Below the pieces are notes generated by a model. It saw only the letters and a list, made by a program, of their open reading frames with translations, had not been told where the DNA came from and did not search any database. Below are positions 23,517 through 34,245 of a stretch of 64,000 bases of DNA, one piece after another; the first letter of the stretch is position 1, and each line of letters opens with the position of its first letter. A program made the translations under genes and the position numbers. Origin of the DNA: Halorussus rarus (lineage in GTDB: Archaea > Halobacteriota > Halobacteria > Halobacteriales > Haladaptataceae); the NCBI RefSeq assembly GCF_003369835.1, contig NZ_QPMJ01000001.1, positions 1,649,682 through 1,713,681 on the forward strand, given 5' to 3'.

Positions 23517-25673
23517 ATGAGCGACTCCGACGCCGACCCGACCGAGCGCAACCGGCTGGACGAGGAGGAGAGCCCGTACCTCCGCCAGCACGCCGACAAC
23601 CCGGTCCACTGGCAACCGTGGGACGACGCCGCGCTGGCGGCCGCCGAGGAGCGCGACGTGCCCGTCTTCCTGTCGGTCGGCTACTCGGCCTGCCACTGGT
23701 GTCACGTGATGGAGGAGGAGAGCTTCGAGGACGAGGGCGTCGCCGAGATTCTGAACGAGAACTTCGTCCCGATCAAGGTCGACCGCGAGGAGCGTCCCGA
23801 CCTCGACAGCATCTACCAGACCGTCGCGCAGGCGGTCTCGGGCCGCGGCGGGTGGCCCCTCTCGGTGTGGCTCACGCCCGACGGTCGGCCGTTCTACGTC
23901 GGGACCTACTTCCCGAAGGAGCCCAAGCGCGGTCAGCCCGGCTTCCCGGACCTGCTGGAGAACATCGCCGACTCGTGGAACGACGACGAGGACCGCCGAG
24001 AGATGGACCGCCGGGCCGACCAGTGGACCGACGCCATCGCGGGCGAGCTCGAGTCGGTCCCCGACCCCGGCGAGGCGCCCGGCGAGGACCTGCTGGAATC
24101 GGCGGCCGACGCCGCGGTCCGGTCGGCCGACCGCGACCACGGCGGGTTCGGCACCGGCCAGAAGTTCCCCCAGGCCGGGCGGATCCACCTGCTGCTGCGG
24201 GCCGCGGACCGCGCGAGCGACGAGGAGACCGCCGAGGAGTACCACGAGGTCGCGACCGAGGCGCTGACCGCGATGGCCGAGGGCGGCATCTTCGACCACG
24301 TCGGCGGCGGGTTCCACCGCTACACCGTCGACCGGAAGTGGGTCGTCCCCCACTTCGAGAAGATGCTGTACGACAACGCGGAGATTCCCCGCGCGATGCT
24401 GGCTGGCTACCAGGTCGCCGGTGACGACCGGTACGCCGAGGCCGCCCGCCGGACCTTCGAGTTCGTCGAGCGGGAGATGACCCATCCGGAGGGCGGGTTC
24501 TACAGCACGCTCGACGCCCAGAGCGAGGGCGAGGAGGGAAAGTTCTACGTCTGGACGCCGGAGGAAGTGAGGGACGCGGTAAGCGACGACACCGCCGCGG
24601 ACATCTTCCGCGACCGGTTCGGGGTCACCGAGTCGGGCAACTTCGAGGGGAAGACCGTGCTCACGGTCAGCGAGTCGATTCCGGACCTCGCGGACGAGTA
24701 CGGGATGAGCGAGGCCGAGGTCGAGGAGACCGTCGAAGACGCCCGCGAGCAGGTCTTCGAGGCCCGCGCGGAGCGGGTTCGCCCCCGACGCGACGAGAAG
24801 GTGCTGGCCGGCTGGAACGGGCTGATGATTTCGGCGCTGGCCGAGGGCGCCCTGGTGCTGGACGACGGCGAACGGTGGGCCGACCTCGCCGAGGACGCCC
24901 TGGCGTTCGTCCGCGAACACCTGTGGGAAGCACCCGAAGGGGACGACGATACCGGACACCTCTTCCGGCGATTCAAGGACGAGGACGTCGCCATCGAGGG
25001 GTACCTGGAGGACTACGCCTTCCTCGCGCGGGGCGCGCTCAACTGCTACGAGGCCACCGGCGACCCCGACCACCTGGGCTTCGCGCTCGACCTCGCCGAC
25101 GCCGTCGTGGCCGAGTTCTGGGACGCCGAGGCCGGCACCATCTACTTCACGCCCGAGACCGGCGAGGAGCTGGTCGCCCGGCCCCAGGAGCCCCACGACC
25201 AGTCGACTCCCTCCAGCCTCGGGGTCGCGGCCGACACGCTGCTCGCACTGTCGGAGTTCCGGACCGACGAGGAGTTCGTCGACATCGCAGAGCGAGTGCT
25301 GGAGACCCGGGGCCAGCAGATCCGCTCGAACCCGCTCCAGCACGCGTCGCTCGCGCTGGCGGCCGACCGGTACGCCCGGGGGTCGCTGGAGGTGACGATG
25401 GCCGCGGACGACCCGCCGGCGCCGTGGCGCGAGGAACTCGCCGCGCGGTACCTGCCGACCCGCCTGCTGACGCGCCGGCCGCCGACCGAGGACGCGCTCG
25501 CTGGGTGGCTCGACGATCTCGGCCTCGCCGAGGCGCCGCCGATCTGGGCCGACCGGAGCGCCCGGGACGGCGAGCCGACCGCCTACGTCTGCCGGAACTT
25601 CGCCTGCTCGCCGCCGACCGCCGACCTCGCCGAGGCGCTCGACTGGGCCGCCGACGGCGGAGCAGCGGAGTAG
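23517..25673 (+). CDS. DUF255 (YyaL/spermatogenesis-associated 20-like) thioredoxin-domain protein
   Basis: This 718-residue protein has an N-terminal DUF255 thioredoxin-like domain. It shows P-Y-L-R-Q-H-A-D-N-P-V-H-W and the redox-type motif C-H-W-C-H (59-63), followed by an alpha/alpha-barrel (six-hairpin) region with H-F-E-K-M-L-Y-D-N-A and G-G-F-Y-S-T-L-D-A-Q-S. Full length is typical. Members occur in all domains of life, and their reaction is not established. The two barrel halves suggest sugar- or thiol-related chemistry. It is probably transcribed alone. Confidence 0.9.
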   Translation: MSDSDADPTERNRLDEEESPYLRQHADNPVHWQPWDDAALAAAEERDVPVFLSVGYSACHWCHVMEEESFEDEGVAEILNENFVPIKVDREERPDLDSIYQTVAQAVSGRGGWPLSVWLTPDGRPFYVGTYFPKEPKRGQPGFPDLLENIADSWNDDEDRREMDRRADQWTDAIAGELESVPDPGEAPGEDLLESAADAAVRSADRDHGGFGTGQKFPQAGRIHLLLRAADRASDEETAEEYHEVATEALTAMAEGGIFDHVGGGFHRYTVDRKWVVPHFEKMLYDNAEIPRAMLAGYQVAGDDRYAEAARRTFEFVEREMTHPEGGFYSTLDAQSEGEEGKFYVWTPEEVRDAVSDDTAADIFRDRFGVTESGNFEGKTVLTVSESIPDLADEYGMSEAEVEETVEDAREQVFEARAERVRPRRDEKVLAGWNGLMISALAEGALVLDDGERWADLAEDALAFVREHLWEAPEGDDDTGHLFRRFKDEDVAIEGYLEDYAFLARGALNCYEATGDPDHLGFALDLADAVVAEFWDAEAGTIYFTPETGEELVARPQEPHDQSTPSSLGVAADTLLALSEFRTDEEFVDIAERVLETRGQQIRSNPLQHASLALAADRYARGSLEVTMAADDPPAPWREELAARYLPTRLLTRRPPTEDALAGWLDDLGLAEAPPIWADRSARDGEPTAYVCRNFACSPPTADLAEALDWAADGGAAE

Positions 25674-25753
25674 CCCACCGCTCGCGCCGACCAAGATTTC
25701 CCCCGATTCGGGTGCGGAAGTTTCATAACCGTACATCGTCAACAAAGTTACCA

Positions 25754-26518
25754 ATGAGCCCAGGGAGTTCCGGCCGGGGGGACGACGGCTCCGGGGGCGA
25801 CGGGGCGCCGTCCGACGAGGAGCCGCGCTTCCTCGACGTGCTTCGGGAACTGAAGGCCGACGGCTGCAACCTGCTGGTCGTGGGGGACGCGCCGCGCCGG
25901 CTGTTCACGGCGGCCAGCGCCGGCCTCCTCGGGGGGACCGACGAGATCCGCTACCGGCTGCTGGCGATAACCGACGCCAGTTCGCGGAGCGTCGTCGAGC
26001 GCCTGCCCGGACCCGAGGCGGTGCCGGGGTCGCTGGCCGACACGACCGAGGTGGTCAACCACGCCGGGCCGCCCCGGTCGGCGGCCGAGGCGGGCGGTCG
26101 GCCCGAGGCGCCGCCGCTCGCCGACATCTCGGAGCCGCAGGTCGCGGATCCTCAGCTCGCGGGCCTGCAGGCCGACCTCGCCGAGGCGATGGCGGAGTTC
26201 GACTGCAGGGCGGGCGGGCTCGACCCGGGTCAGTTGCGCGTGGGGGTCGACTCCGTCGGGGCGCTGGTCGAGCGCTACGACGAGGACGTGGTCCGGCGGT
26301 GCCTCCGGGTCGTCACCGGCTACGTCCGGGACTACGACGCGATGGGCCACTACGTCCTGACCGAGCCGTACGGGAGCGACCGCGCCGACCGACTCGCCGA
26401 CGAGTTCGACGCCGTCGTCGAGATCAGAGCCGTGGACGCCGCGGGCGGCGACCACCACGCCGAGGAGCGCTGGCACGTCCCGAGCCACGACCTCACTACC
26501 GACTGGCTGCCGCTATGA
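25754..26518 (+). CDS. Haloarchaeal protein of unknown function preceding the CHAT gene
   Basis: The protein has 254 residues. After a Gly/Ser/Asp-rich start, a conserved block reads L-R-E-L-K-A-D-G-C-N-L-L-V-V-G-D-A-P. It resembles the first strand of RecA/KaiC-like folds but has no intact P-loop lysine. The later part, R-V-V-T-G-Y-V-R-D-Y-D-A-M-G-H-Y-V-L, looks like the rest of that fold. It may belong to the haloarchaeal DUF7504 group (from memory). It lies 74 bp before the CHAT-domain gene on the same strand, so joint function is likely. Confidence 0.65.
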   Translation: MSPGSSGRGDDGSGGDGAPSDEEPRFLDVLRELKADGCNLLVVGDAPRRLFTAASAGLLGGTDEIRYRLLAITDASSRSVVERLPGPEAVPGSLADTTEVVNHAGPPRSAAEAGGRPEAPPLADISEPQVADPQLAGLQADLAEAMAEFDCRAGGLDPGQLRVGVDSVGALVERYDEDVVRRCLRVVTGYVRDYDAMGHYVLTEPYGSDRADRLADEFDAVVEIRAVDAAGGDHHAEERWHVPSHDLTTDWLPL

Positions 26519-26592
26519 GGGGGCGCGAACGAGCGACCGCTCCGCGGAATTCGGCTCCGGCGACTCCAGCGAGAACAGGGAGGTGAGACCGC

Positions 26593-28839
26593 GTGCGACC
26601 CCGATTCGACCGGCTCGACGACGAGACCGGACTGGCGGTGCTCGACCCGATCGAGAAGCGCCGCTTCGTCCTCTACACCGCCGGGTCCGTGTCGCCCGCT
26701 CCCGCCGACGTCGAGTCGTTCGCCTTCCCCGTCTCGGTCGCTCGGCGGATCACCACCTCCCGGGTCACGCTCCCCTACAACGTCCCGGTCGCGGTCCGCG
26801 AGGCGGGCGACGGCGCGCACATCCGCGACGCGGGCCACGACGGTACCTTCGAGCTCGAGGCCGACGACTACCTGATCGAGGTGAGCGCGCCCGTCAAGCT
26901 CTACCTCCGGGTGTCCTCGTCGCTCGCGGTCGAGGCGACCACCAAGGGCGTCCGGTTCGAGTTCGGCGACGAGACGACCGTCGACCTCGGTGCGCGGTCC
27001 TCGCACACTTCGCCCGCCGCGACCCTGACGGTCCCGGACGACCCGGAGGCCGTGATGGCGGCGGTCTCGACGTTCGGGTCGGCGCTGAAGACGACGTCCT
27101 GCGAGCGGTCGTGGTCGAACCTCCGGGGCCACCCGCCGGCCGTCGAGCGCGGCGGCGAACTGGCGATTCCCGACGACCTCGACGCGCCCGACACCGGCGT
27201 CACGGTCCGCGTGCCGGCCGACTACGAGCGCGTCTACCCGGTGACGCCGCTGGCGTACTACCTGGGGGCGGACGTGGTCCCGGGCCAGCCCGCGCGGCTG
27301 ACCGCGGACACCGGGTTCGTCCACCGGTTCGACGCCGACCGAGGGTTCGAGCACGAGGTGAACCGAGTGCTGAAGCAGGTGTTCCTCCTCGACTGCGCCG
27401 TCCGGACCGAGGGGTTCCACCCCATGGACACGCCCGAGCGCCGGGCGGTCGAGTCGGCGACGGAGCTCGACCTCGCGGACCTGTACGGCGCGCCGCTCGG
27501 CGACCGGCTGGCGGCGTACCTCGCGGTCCCGCGCGAGGCGCTCGCCGACGCGCTGCCGACCTGGAGCCGGACGACCTACGTCCGACCCGAACCCGCCACC
27601 GCCGAACTCCTCCCGTTCGTCGCCGCCGACCTCTCGCTGGTCCGGGTGAAGGCCGACGACCGAGGCGTCGGGTCCGCGAGCGGCGTGCAGGCCAGTCAGC
27701 GGCGCGCGCTGAGTTCGTTCAAGCGGGGGCCGGAGTCGGCGACCGGGCCCGGTGAGAAGTCGGAGTCGGGGTCGGACTCGGAGTCGGCGTCGGAACCAGG
27801 GACAGGGTCGGAGTCGGCGTTCGACGGGCTCGGGCTGCCGACTGGCGACGACCCTGACACGGCCGGCGTCCCCGACCCCGACGAGTACGTCCCGCTGCCC
27901 GAGACCGACGCCGTCGAGCGGGCGTGGGTCGGCGAGGGGACGCCGGTCCACGGCGCGAAGCTGCTGGCCGCCGCGTTCGACCGCGACCGGGCCGAGCCCA
28001 CCGACGGCGTCATCGACGTGACCGTCGTCTGCAACGACGATCTGATGCGCGAGGAGTGGGACGCGGTCTCGGCGGTGTACGGCGCGCGGGACGGCCACGG
28101 GGACGAGGCCGTCGTCCCCTTCGACGTCGACTGCCGGTTCGACGTCTCGACAGCCGAGCTCCGGTCGCTGCTGGCCGACGACTGCGACCTGTTCCACTTC
28201 ATCGGCCACGTCGACGGCCGCGGGCTCCGGTGTCGGGACGGCATTCTCGACGCCGAGACGCTGTCGGCGACCGGCGCGACGACCGTCCTGCTCAACGCGT
28301 GCCGGTCGCACGACCAGGGCGTCGCGCTGGTCGAGGCCGGCGCCCGCGCGGCCATCGTGAGCTGGGGCGACGTGGACAACAGCGGTGCGGTCGAGGTTGG
28401 CGAGACGTTCGCCCGGCTGCTCAACTACGGCTTCGGCGTGGGCGGCGCGCTCGAACTCGTCGAGGAGCACACCGCCATCGGCCGCCACTACCTGGTCGTC
28501 GGCGATCCGACCGCGACAGTCGCCCAGTGCGCCGACGGCAACCCGCTGGTATACGAGCTGGCGTGCGAGGCCGAGACGGTGCCGGCGCCCGACGAGGAGG
28601 TCGCGACCACCGTGCGGAGCTTCGCGACCGACGAGTACCCCATCGGCGCGGCGGCCCAGCCCCACCTCCGGGGCGAGGACGACCCGGACTTCTACCTCGT
28701 CCCGGGCCGGATGGGACCGTTCGCGGCCTCGGGGGCGGCCCTGCGGGACACCCTGGCCGACTACTCGGCCCCGGTCGTCGTCGGGGGTCGGCTCCGCTGG
28801 AGCGACGAGTGGTACGCCGCGGCCGACGGGTCGGAGTAG
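26593..28839 (+). CDS. CHAT-domain (caspase/separase-like) protease protein
   Basis: This 748-residue protein starts at GTG 26593 behind a strong GGAGGTGA ribosome-binding site. Residues 1-380 form a beta-rich, unassigned N-terminal region. Residues 381-410 are a Ser/Glu/Gly low-complexity linker. The C-terminal part has CHAT motifs: D-L-F-H-F-I-G-H (His535, His539), T-V-L-L-N-A-C-R-S (Cys570), then A-G-A-R-A-A-I-V-S-W and a final N-Y-G-F-G-V-G-G-A-L. The His/Cys pair would be the protease dyad. No TPR repeats or signal peptide are seen. Confidence 0.78.
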   Translation: MRPRFDRLDDETGLAVLDPIEKRRFVLYTAGSVSPAPADVESFAFPVSVARRITTSRVTLPYNVPVAVREAGDGAHIRDAGHDGTFELEADDYLIEVSAPVKLYLRVSSSLAVEATTKGVRFEFGDETTVDLGARSSHTSPAATLTVPDDPEAVMAAVSTFGSALKTTSCERSWSNLRGHPPAVERGGELAIPDDLDAPDTGVTVRVPADYERVYPVTPLAYYLGADVVPGQPARLTADTGFVHRFDADRGFEHEVNRVLKQVFLLDCAVRTEGFHPMDTPERRAVESATELDLADLYGAPLGDRLAAYLAVPREALADALPTWSRTTYVRPEPATAELLPFVAADLSLVRVKADDRGVGSASGVQASQRRALSSFKRGPESATGPGEKSESGSDSESASEPGTGSESAFDGLGLPTGDDPDTAGVPDPDEYVPLPETDAVERAWVGEGTPVHGAKLLAAAFDRDRAEPTDGVIDVTVVCNDDLMREEWDAVSAVYGARDGHGDEAVVPFDVDCRFDVSTAELRSLLADDCDLFHFIGHVDGRGLRCRDGILDAETLSATGATTVLLNACRSHDQGVALVEAGARAAIVSWGDVDNSGAVEVGETFARLLNYGFGVGGALELVEEHTAIGRHYLVVGDPTATVAQCADGNPLVYELACEAETVPAPDEEVATTVRSFATDEYPIGAAAQPHLRGEDDPDFYLVPGRMGPFAASGAALRDTLADYSAPVVVGGRLRWSDEWYAAADGSE

Positions 28840-28908
28840 TTCCGACCCGCAGGTAGTCGGCCGGAGAGTCGAACGAAGAGAACGTCGGACGAGTCGCAGG
28901 ACCGCGGT

Positions 28909-29280
28909 TCAGGCCATCACGTCGCTGTCGAGCAGCCGCTCGCCGACGTACTGGGCCGCCGGTTCGTCCTCGCTCTCCTCGAAGCGGACGATCTCCTCGC
29001 CGTCGCGCTCGACCACGACGGTCGGGATGAGCGTCACGTCGTACTCGTCGACGCCCTCGCCGTCCTTGTTCTCGTCGACCTCGTGGACGCGTATCTCGCC
29101 GTTGGGAACGCCCGCGGCCTCCAGCGCCGCGAAGAAGTCCGGGAGAACGTCGCGGCAGTCGCCGCACCAGTCGGCGCCCCACACCAGGTAGGTGACTTCG
29201 CCGACCGCCGCCTCGATGGCGTCGACGGCCTCGCTGTTCGCGTCGGCGTCCCACGAAGGACTGGGTTCGGTCGTCTCCAT
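28909..29280 (-). CDS. Thioredoxin-family protein
   Basis: This 123-residue thioredoxin fold has active site W-C-G-D-C (38-42), unlike the classical C-G-P-C. The conserved cis-proline is in L-I-P-T-V-V-V. It is likely a cytoplasmic disulfide reductase or a carrier in a specific redox pathway. ATG 29280 was chosen because the acidic N-terminus M-E-T-T-E begins there. Confidence 0.85.
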   Translation of the reverse strand: METTEPSPSWDADANSEAVDAIEAAVGEVTYLVWGADWCGDCRDVLPDFFAALEAAGVPNGEIRVHEVDENKDGEGVDEYDVTLIPTVVVERDGEEIVRFEESEDEPAAQYVGERLLDSDVMA

Positions 29281-29465
29281 GTCCCGGGATTGGCGCTCGA
29301 GCGGTTTAGTCGCACGGGTCCCGGCGGATATGGACGCGCGGACCCGAAAGATGTGGTCGCGCGGATCGTCGGGGACTGTCGGGAGTAGGTCCCGGCCGCA
29401 CCGGAGCCACCGCGACGGCCGGACTCGCGGGGAGTACCGGCACGTACTGCCACCAGTCGCCATTC

Positions 29466-29473
29466 GTTTATAC
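29466..29473 (+). promoter_or_regulatory. TATA box of the cysteine synthase gene
   Basis: GTTTATAC lies about 26 bp before ATG 29496. An additional GGAGG directly precedes the start codon. Confidence 0.5.
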
Positions 29474-29495
29474 GCCGCGTGCGTACGAGGAGGTA

Positions 29496-30571
<1,076 letters not shown>

Positions 30572-30575
<4 letters not shown>

Positions 30576-31438
30576 AGGAACGCCCGGACCGCTTCCACGA
30601 ACTCCTCGGGTCTCTCGCGCGGCGGCCAGTGGCCGCAGTCCGCCACCACGCGCACCTCGGCGTCCGGCGCGAGCGTGGCCGCCCGAACCGACCACCCGAC
30701 CGGAACCAGCGGGTCGTCCTCGCCGTGGACGAACAGGGTCGGCGTCTGGAGCTCCCCCAGCCGGTCGGTGTAATCGGTCTCGAGGCCGTCGAACCCCACC
30801 TCGTTGCGCTGGAACGCCGTCCACGCCTCGGCGGCCCGCGGCCGGCGGAGCTCCGCCAGCGCCTCGTCGACGAGGTCGGCGGTGAGGTTGCCCGGCGCGA
30901 CTATCTCGCGGAGGGTCTGGGCGGTGAGCCGCCGGCTCTGTGCCATCGCGGCGAAGGGGAGCCCGTTCACGACGGGCAATCGGACGAACATCGCGCCGAG
31001 CGGTCCGCCGGGGCTCTCGCTCCCGAGGCCCAGGCTGTCGACCGCGACCAGTCGCTCGACGCGCGAGGGGTGGTCGAGGGCGAATCCGAGCGCGACCCCG
31101 CCGCCCATCGAGATGCCGACGAGCGAGACTCGGTCGAGGTCCAGCGCGTCGAGGAACCGCCGGAGGACGTCGGCGTAGTACGCGACGCTCGGCGACCCGT
31201 CCGGCGGGTCGCTCTCGCCGAAGCCCGGCCAGTCGGGCGCGTAGACCGTGCGGTCGGCCGCGAGCGCGGGGAGGGCGTCGCGCCACGAGAGCGCGGCCGA
31301 GTCGAGACCTCCGCCGTGGAGCAGGACGACGGGCGGAGCGTCTGCGCCCTGCGGGGCCGTCTCGGGGCCGGCACGGTGGTAGCGAACGCGCAGTCCGTCG
31401 AGCGAGACGGAGTCGTCGCTGGACACACAGTCGACCAC
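30572..31438 (-). CDS. Alpha/beta hydrolase
   Basis: This 288-residue hydrolase has the oxyanion motif L-L-H-G-G-G-L-D-S, the nucleophile elbow G-I-S-M-G-G (Ser110), the acid in H-G-E-D-D-P and the catalytic His in C-G-H-W-P. The substrate is unknown; the fold covers esterases and C-C hydrolases, including meta-cleavage enzymes. The start is GTG 31438. A GTG four codons later would also serve. Confidence 0.85.
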
Positions 31439-31521
31439 GGAACCGTGGAACTTGAGTCGCCCGGCACTACCAAAAGGTATTTGACGTGTCTCGATTCGAC
31501 GTAGCCAGAGCGACCCCCACG

Positions 31522-31821
31522 ATGATACTCTGGCAGACAGCGAAGCGATGGACGTACAAGGGCCGAAACTGCGAGATCCAGCGGACGAGCGTGGCCGACG
31601 CCACCCAGTACCGGGGGCTGGTCGAGGTCGATACCGGACTGTCCGACGGCGCGCTCGCGGCCGGACCCGTCGAGGACCTCCGGCGGCGGAGTCGACCCGA
31701 GCGCGACTCGGACGGCGAGTACCGCGAGTGGGTCTACTTCAGTTGGCCGGGCGAGACGGTGTCGGACCTCCGCGAGGAAGTGAACGGCCTCGCCGAGTAC
31801 GTCGCCGACGCCGAGGTCTGA
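31522..31821 (+). CDS. Small haloarchaeal protein of unknown function
   Basis: This 99-residue protein shows W-T-Y-K-G-R-N-C-E-I-Q-R near residue 10 and W-V-Y-F-S-W-P-G-E-T-V-S-D-L-R-E-E-V near the end, alternating like a compact alpha/beta fold. No catalytic motif was seen. ATG 31522 is chosen, although GTG 31486 in frame would add 12 residues. Confidence 0.6.
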   Translation: MILWQTAKRWTYKGRNCEIQRTSVADATQYRGLVEVDTGLSDGALAAGPVEDLRRRSRPERDSDGEYREWVYFSWPGETVSDLREEVNGLAEYVADAEV

Positions 31822-31851
31822 GTCGCCGCGAGAGCGTCGGTACGGCCGCAG

Positions 31852-32310
31852 CTACCCGCCGAACTCCGACTCGGCGACCCTGACGACCACGGTGTCCTCG
31901 ACGTCCCGGATGTCGTACCCCGGGATCTCGCCGTCCTCGCGGCGGGCGACGAACATCGGCTCGACGAGATCACCCTCGGTAGTCCGGCCGTAGATCTTGA
32001 GGTACCGGTCGGTCTCCTCCGGGCGCACCTCGCCGTCGCGGACCGCCTCGGCGAGCGTGCGCGAGAGCCACTCGGTCTCGCTCACGCTGGGTTCGAGCAC
32101 GAGCGCGTCGTCGGCGAACCGGACGAGGTACCAGTTCAGGTCGTTCAGCAGCGCCACCGCCGAGCCGAGGCTGATGGTCTCGAGCGCCAGCGAGTTCTCG
32201 TAGCGCTCCCGGAGGTCGTAGGTGGCCAGCGCCTCGCGGGCGGTCTCCCGCGAGACGAGCTCGGCCCGGAGGTCCACGCCCTCGGAACCGACGAGACAGA
32301 CCCGAGTCAC
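31852..32310 (-). CDS. Conserved-looking haloarchaeal protein of unknown function
   Basis: This 152-residue soluble, acidic protein includes E-T-I-S-L-G-S-A-V-A-L-L-N-D-L-N-W-Y-L-V-R-F and R-Y-L-K-I-Y-G-R-T-T. It starts at GTG 32310 with M-T-R-V-C-L-V-G-S-E. Composition and codon use are those of a real gene. I cannot name the family or role. It converges on the small plus-strand gene at 31522. Confidence 0.6.
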   Translation of the reverse strand: MTRVCLVGSEGVDLRAELVSRETAREALATYDLRERYENSLALETISLGSAVALLNDLNWYLVRFADDALVLEPSVSETEWLSRTLAEAVRDGEVRPEETDRYLKIYGRTTEGDLVEPMFVARREDGEIPGYDIRDVEDTVVVRVAESEFGG

Positions 32311-32361
32311 ACGTGTCCGATGGGACCGGCGTCGTAAAGCGATTTCGTTCCTCGACCCGTC

Positions 32362-32856
32362 TCAACCCGACAGCGAGCGTATCTGGCCCCGGATTTCGCC
32401 CGCCGGATGCTCGGCCGTGTGGACGTTCACGTAGACGTTCTCCGCGCGCAACTGCTCTGCCAGTCCCGCCGCGTCGGTCAGCGGCCAGATCGCGTCCTCG
32501 TCGGTCAACGTGCCCGACGCGAGCAGTCCCGTCTTCGTCACGGGACGCCGGGCCGGTCCGAACAGGTAGGCGACGACGTTGCCGTTCAGATCCGGCGGCC
32601 CCTTGTGGACGTGAGCCTGCTCGACGTTCTCGATGTCCCCGACCACCAGCCAGTAGTCGACGCGACTCTCGTCGGGGGCGAGCCGGAAGCCCGCGACCCC
32701 GAACGCGTCGGTCTCGACCGGCGGGACCTCGTTCTCGCCGGTCAGCCACGCGCCGAAGATCTCGGACCCCTCGTACCCCTGCGGTCGGAGCACGGTCGGT
32801 CCGCCCGCTACGGTGCCGAGCGACGCCAGAAAACGGCGTCTCGATTGTCGTGTCAT
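32362..32856 (-). CDS. Tat-exported CHRD-domain protein
   Basis: This 164-residue protein has a Tat signal S-R-R-R-F-L-A-S-L-G without a lipobox cysteine. A CHRD domain follows: L-T-G-E-N-E-V-P-P-V-E-T-D-A, then A-H-V-H-K-G and the end H-P-A-G-E-I-R-G-Q-I. CHRD domains occur in chordin and in many secreted prokaryotic proteins of unknown function. It should be released outside the cell after cleavage. Confidence 0.85.
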   Translation of the reverse strand: MTRQSRRRFLASLGTVAGGPTVLRPQGYEGSEIFGAWLTGENEVPPVETDAFGVAGFRLAPDESRVDYWLVVGDIENVEQAHVHKGPPDLNGNVVAYLFGPARRPVTKTGLLASGTLTDEDAIWPLTDAAGLAEQLRAENVYVNVHTAEHPAGEIRGQIRSLSG

Positions 32857-32918
32857 CTCCCCTCCCCGAACCGAGGCCCGACGGGCGGCGTGAAAGCGGT
32901 TTCGCCGACTCCGGACAC

Positions 32919-34121
32919 TCAGACGTCGACTACCGTGGCGTTCGCGGCCGCCCGCTCGGCGCGCTCGACGAGGTCGTCGGGTTCGGCGTTCTCGACGATC
33001 TCGAGGGTCGCGTTGGTCTCCGGATAGTCGGGCGCGATCCGGTTGCAGCCCGCCGGAATCGTCGAGTCCCGGAACGTCCCGATGCGACGGGCGCGCTCGG
33101 TGATGTCGCTCTTGTCCATCGTCAGCAGCGGCCGGTGAATCGGCATATCGGCCGCACGGCTCGTGGCGCCGAGGTTCCGGGCGGTCTGGGACGACTTCTG
33201 GCCGATGGCCTCGCCGGTCACGATGCCGGTCGCGTTCGCCTCGCGGGCGACGTGCTCGGCGACCCGGTACATGAACCGGCGGTAGACCAGCATCCGGGCC
33301 GGGCCGACCTCCTCGGCGAGCGTGTCCATCATCTCGCCCGCGGGCACCTTCCGAACGCTCATGTCGTAGTTCGGCGCGTAGTCTGCGAGACGCCGGACGG
33401 TCTCCATCGCCCGGGCCTCGTGGTCGGGGCCGCCGTAGTCGCCGAGTTCGAGGTAGACGGGCACGACCGGCGCGCCGCGCTTCATGACCTCCCAGGCCGC
33501 GACGGGCGAGTCGATGCCCCCACTGACGAGCGCGACGACCTTCGCCTGGCTGCCGAGCGGGAGGCCGCCGGGACCGGACCGCTTCCCGGTGAAGACGAAC
33601 GCCTCGTCCTCGCGGCACTCGACCGAGAAGGTGACGTCGGGGTCGCTCAGGTCGACCTCGGGATCGGGGAGTTCGTCCCAGACCGCCGCACCGCCCTCGT
33701 TCTCGAGGTCCTTGCTCGTGAACGGGTGGGCCTCGGCTTCGCCCGCGCGTCGGGCGTCGACCGCGAAGGTGTCGCCCAGCACGTCGGGGTCGTCTTCGGC
33801 GGTCTCGGCGTACGCCCGGGCGGTCCGGGCCAGCGCGTCGGTGATGGCGTCTATCTCGGGCGGGACCACGACGGCGGGGCTGGCCGACCGCACGCCGAAG
33901 GCGTCTGCCGCGGCGTCGGTCGCGTCCGCGACGCTCTCGGAATCGGCGTGGAGCAGGATTCGCGACCAGCGGCGCTCGACCTCGGCGTCGACGCCGCGGT
34001 CGCGCACGATTGCTTCGATGTTGTCCCGGAGCCGTCGCTCCATCTCGGCCTGGACCTTCCCGCTCTTGACGCCCACGTCGGCGTGTCGGACGAGGACGGT
34101 GTCGGCTCCCGGCGGTCGCAT
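32919..34121 (-). CDS. thiI: tRNA 4-thiouridine synthase ThiI
   Basis: This 400-residue protein has an N-terminal ferredoxin-like/THUMP region and a PP-loop ATPase with V-S-G-G-I-D-S-P-V-A (199-208). ThiI adenylates U8 of tRNA and adds sulfur, and in some organisms it also serves thiamine synthesis. The rhodanese domain of E. coli ThiI is absent, so sulfur must come from another donor, as in many archaea. ATG 34121 is used instead of an upstream frame extension. Confidence 0.92.
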   Translation of the reverse strand: MRPPGADTVLVRHADVGVKSGKVQAEMERRLRDNIEAIVRDRGVDAEVERRWSRILLHADSESVADATDAAADAFGVRSASPAVVVPPEIDAITDALARTARAYAETAEDDPDVLGDTFAVDARRAGEAEAHPFTSKDLENEGGAAVWDELPDPEVDLSDPDVTFSVECREDEAFVFTGKRSGPGGLPLGSQAKVVALVSGGIDSPVAAWEVMKRGAPVVPVYLELGDYGGPDHEARAMETVRRLADYAPNYDMSVRKVPAGEMMDTLAEEVGPARMLVYRRFMYRVAEHVAREANATGIVTGEAIGQKSSQTARNLGATSRAADMPIHRPLLTMDKSDITERARRIGTFRDSTIPAGCNRIAPDYPETNATLEIVENAEPDDLVERAERAAANATVVDV

Positions 34122-34245
34122 GACCGGAGGTAGACGCGAGGCGGATAAACGGCCTTCGATTGCGTGGCGGACGCGCAGGAGGGAACGAGGCGGCATCGGT
34201 CTCGACCGGCACCACGACTGAGGAGAATGGAACCGGAGAGCGGAC

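Noticed and set aside
21834..25754. A very long minus-strand frame opposite the DUF255 gene
   Set aside because: It is the reverse shadow of GC-rich genes on the other strand and contains none of the expected motifs.
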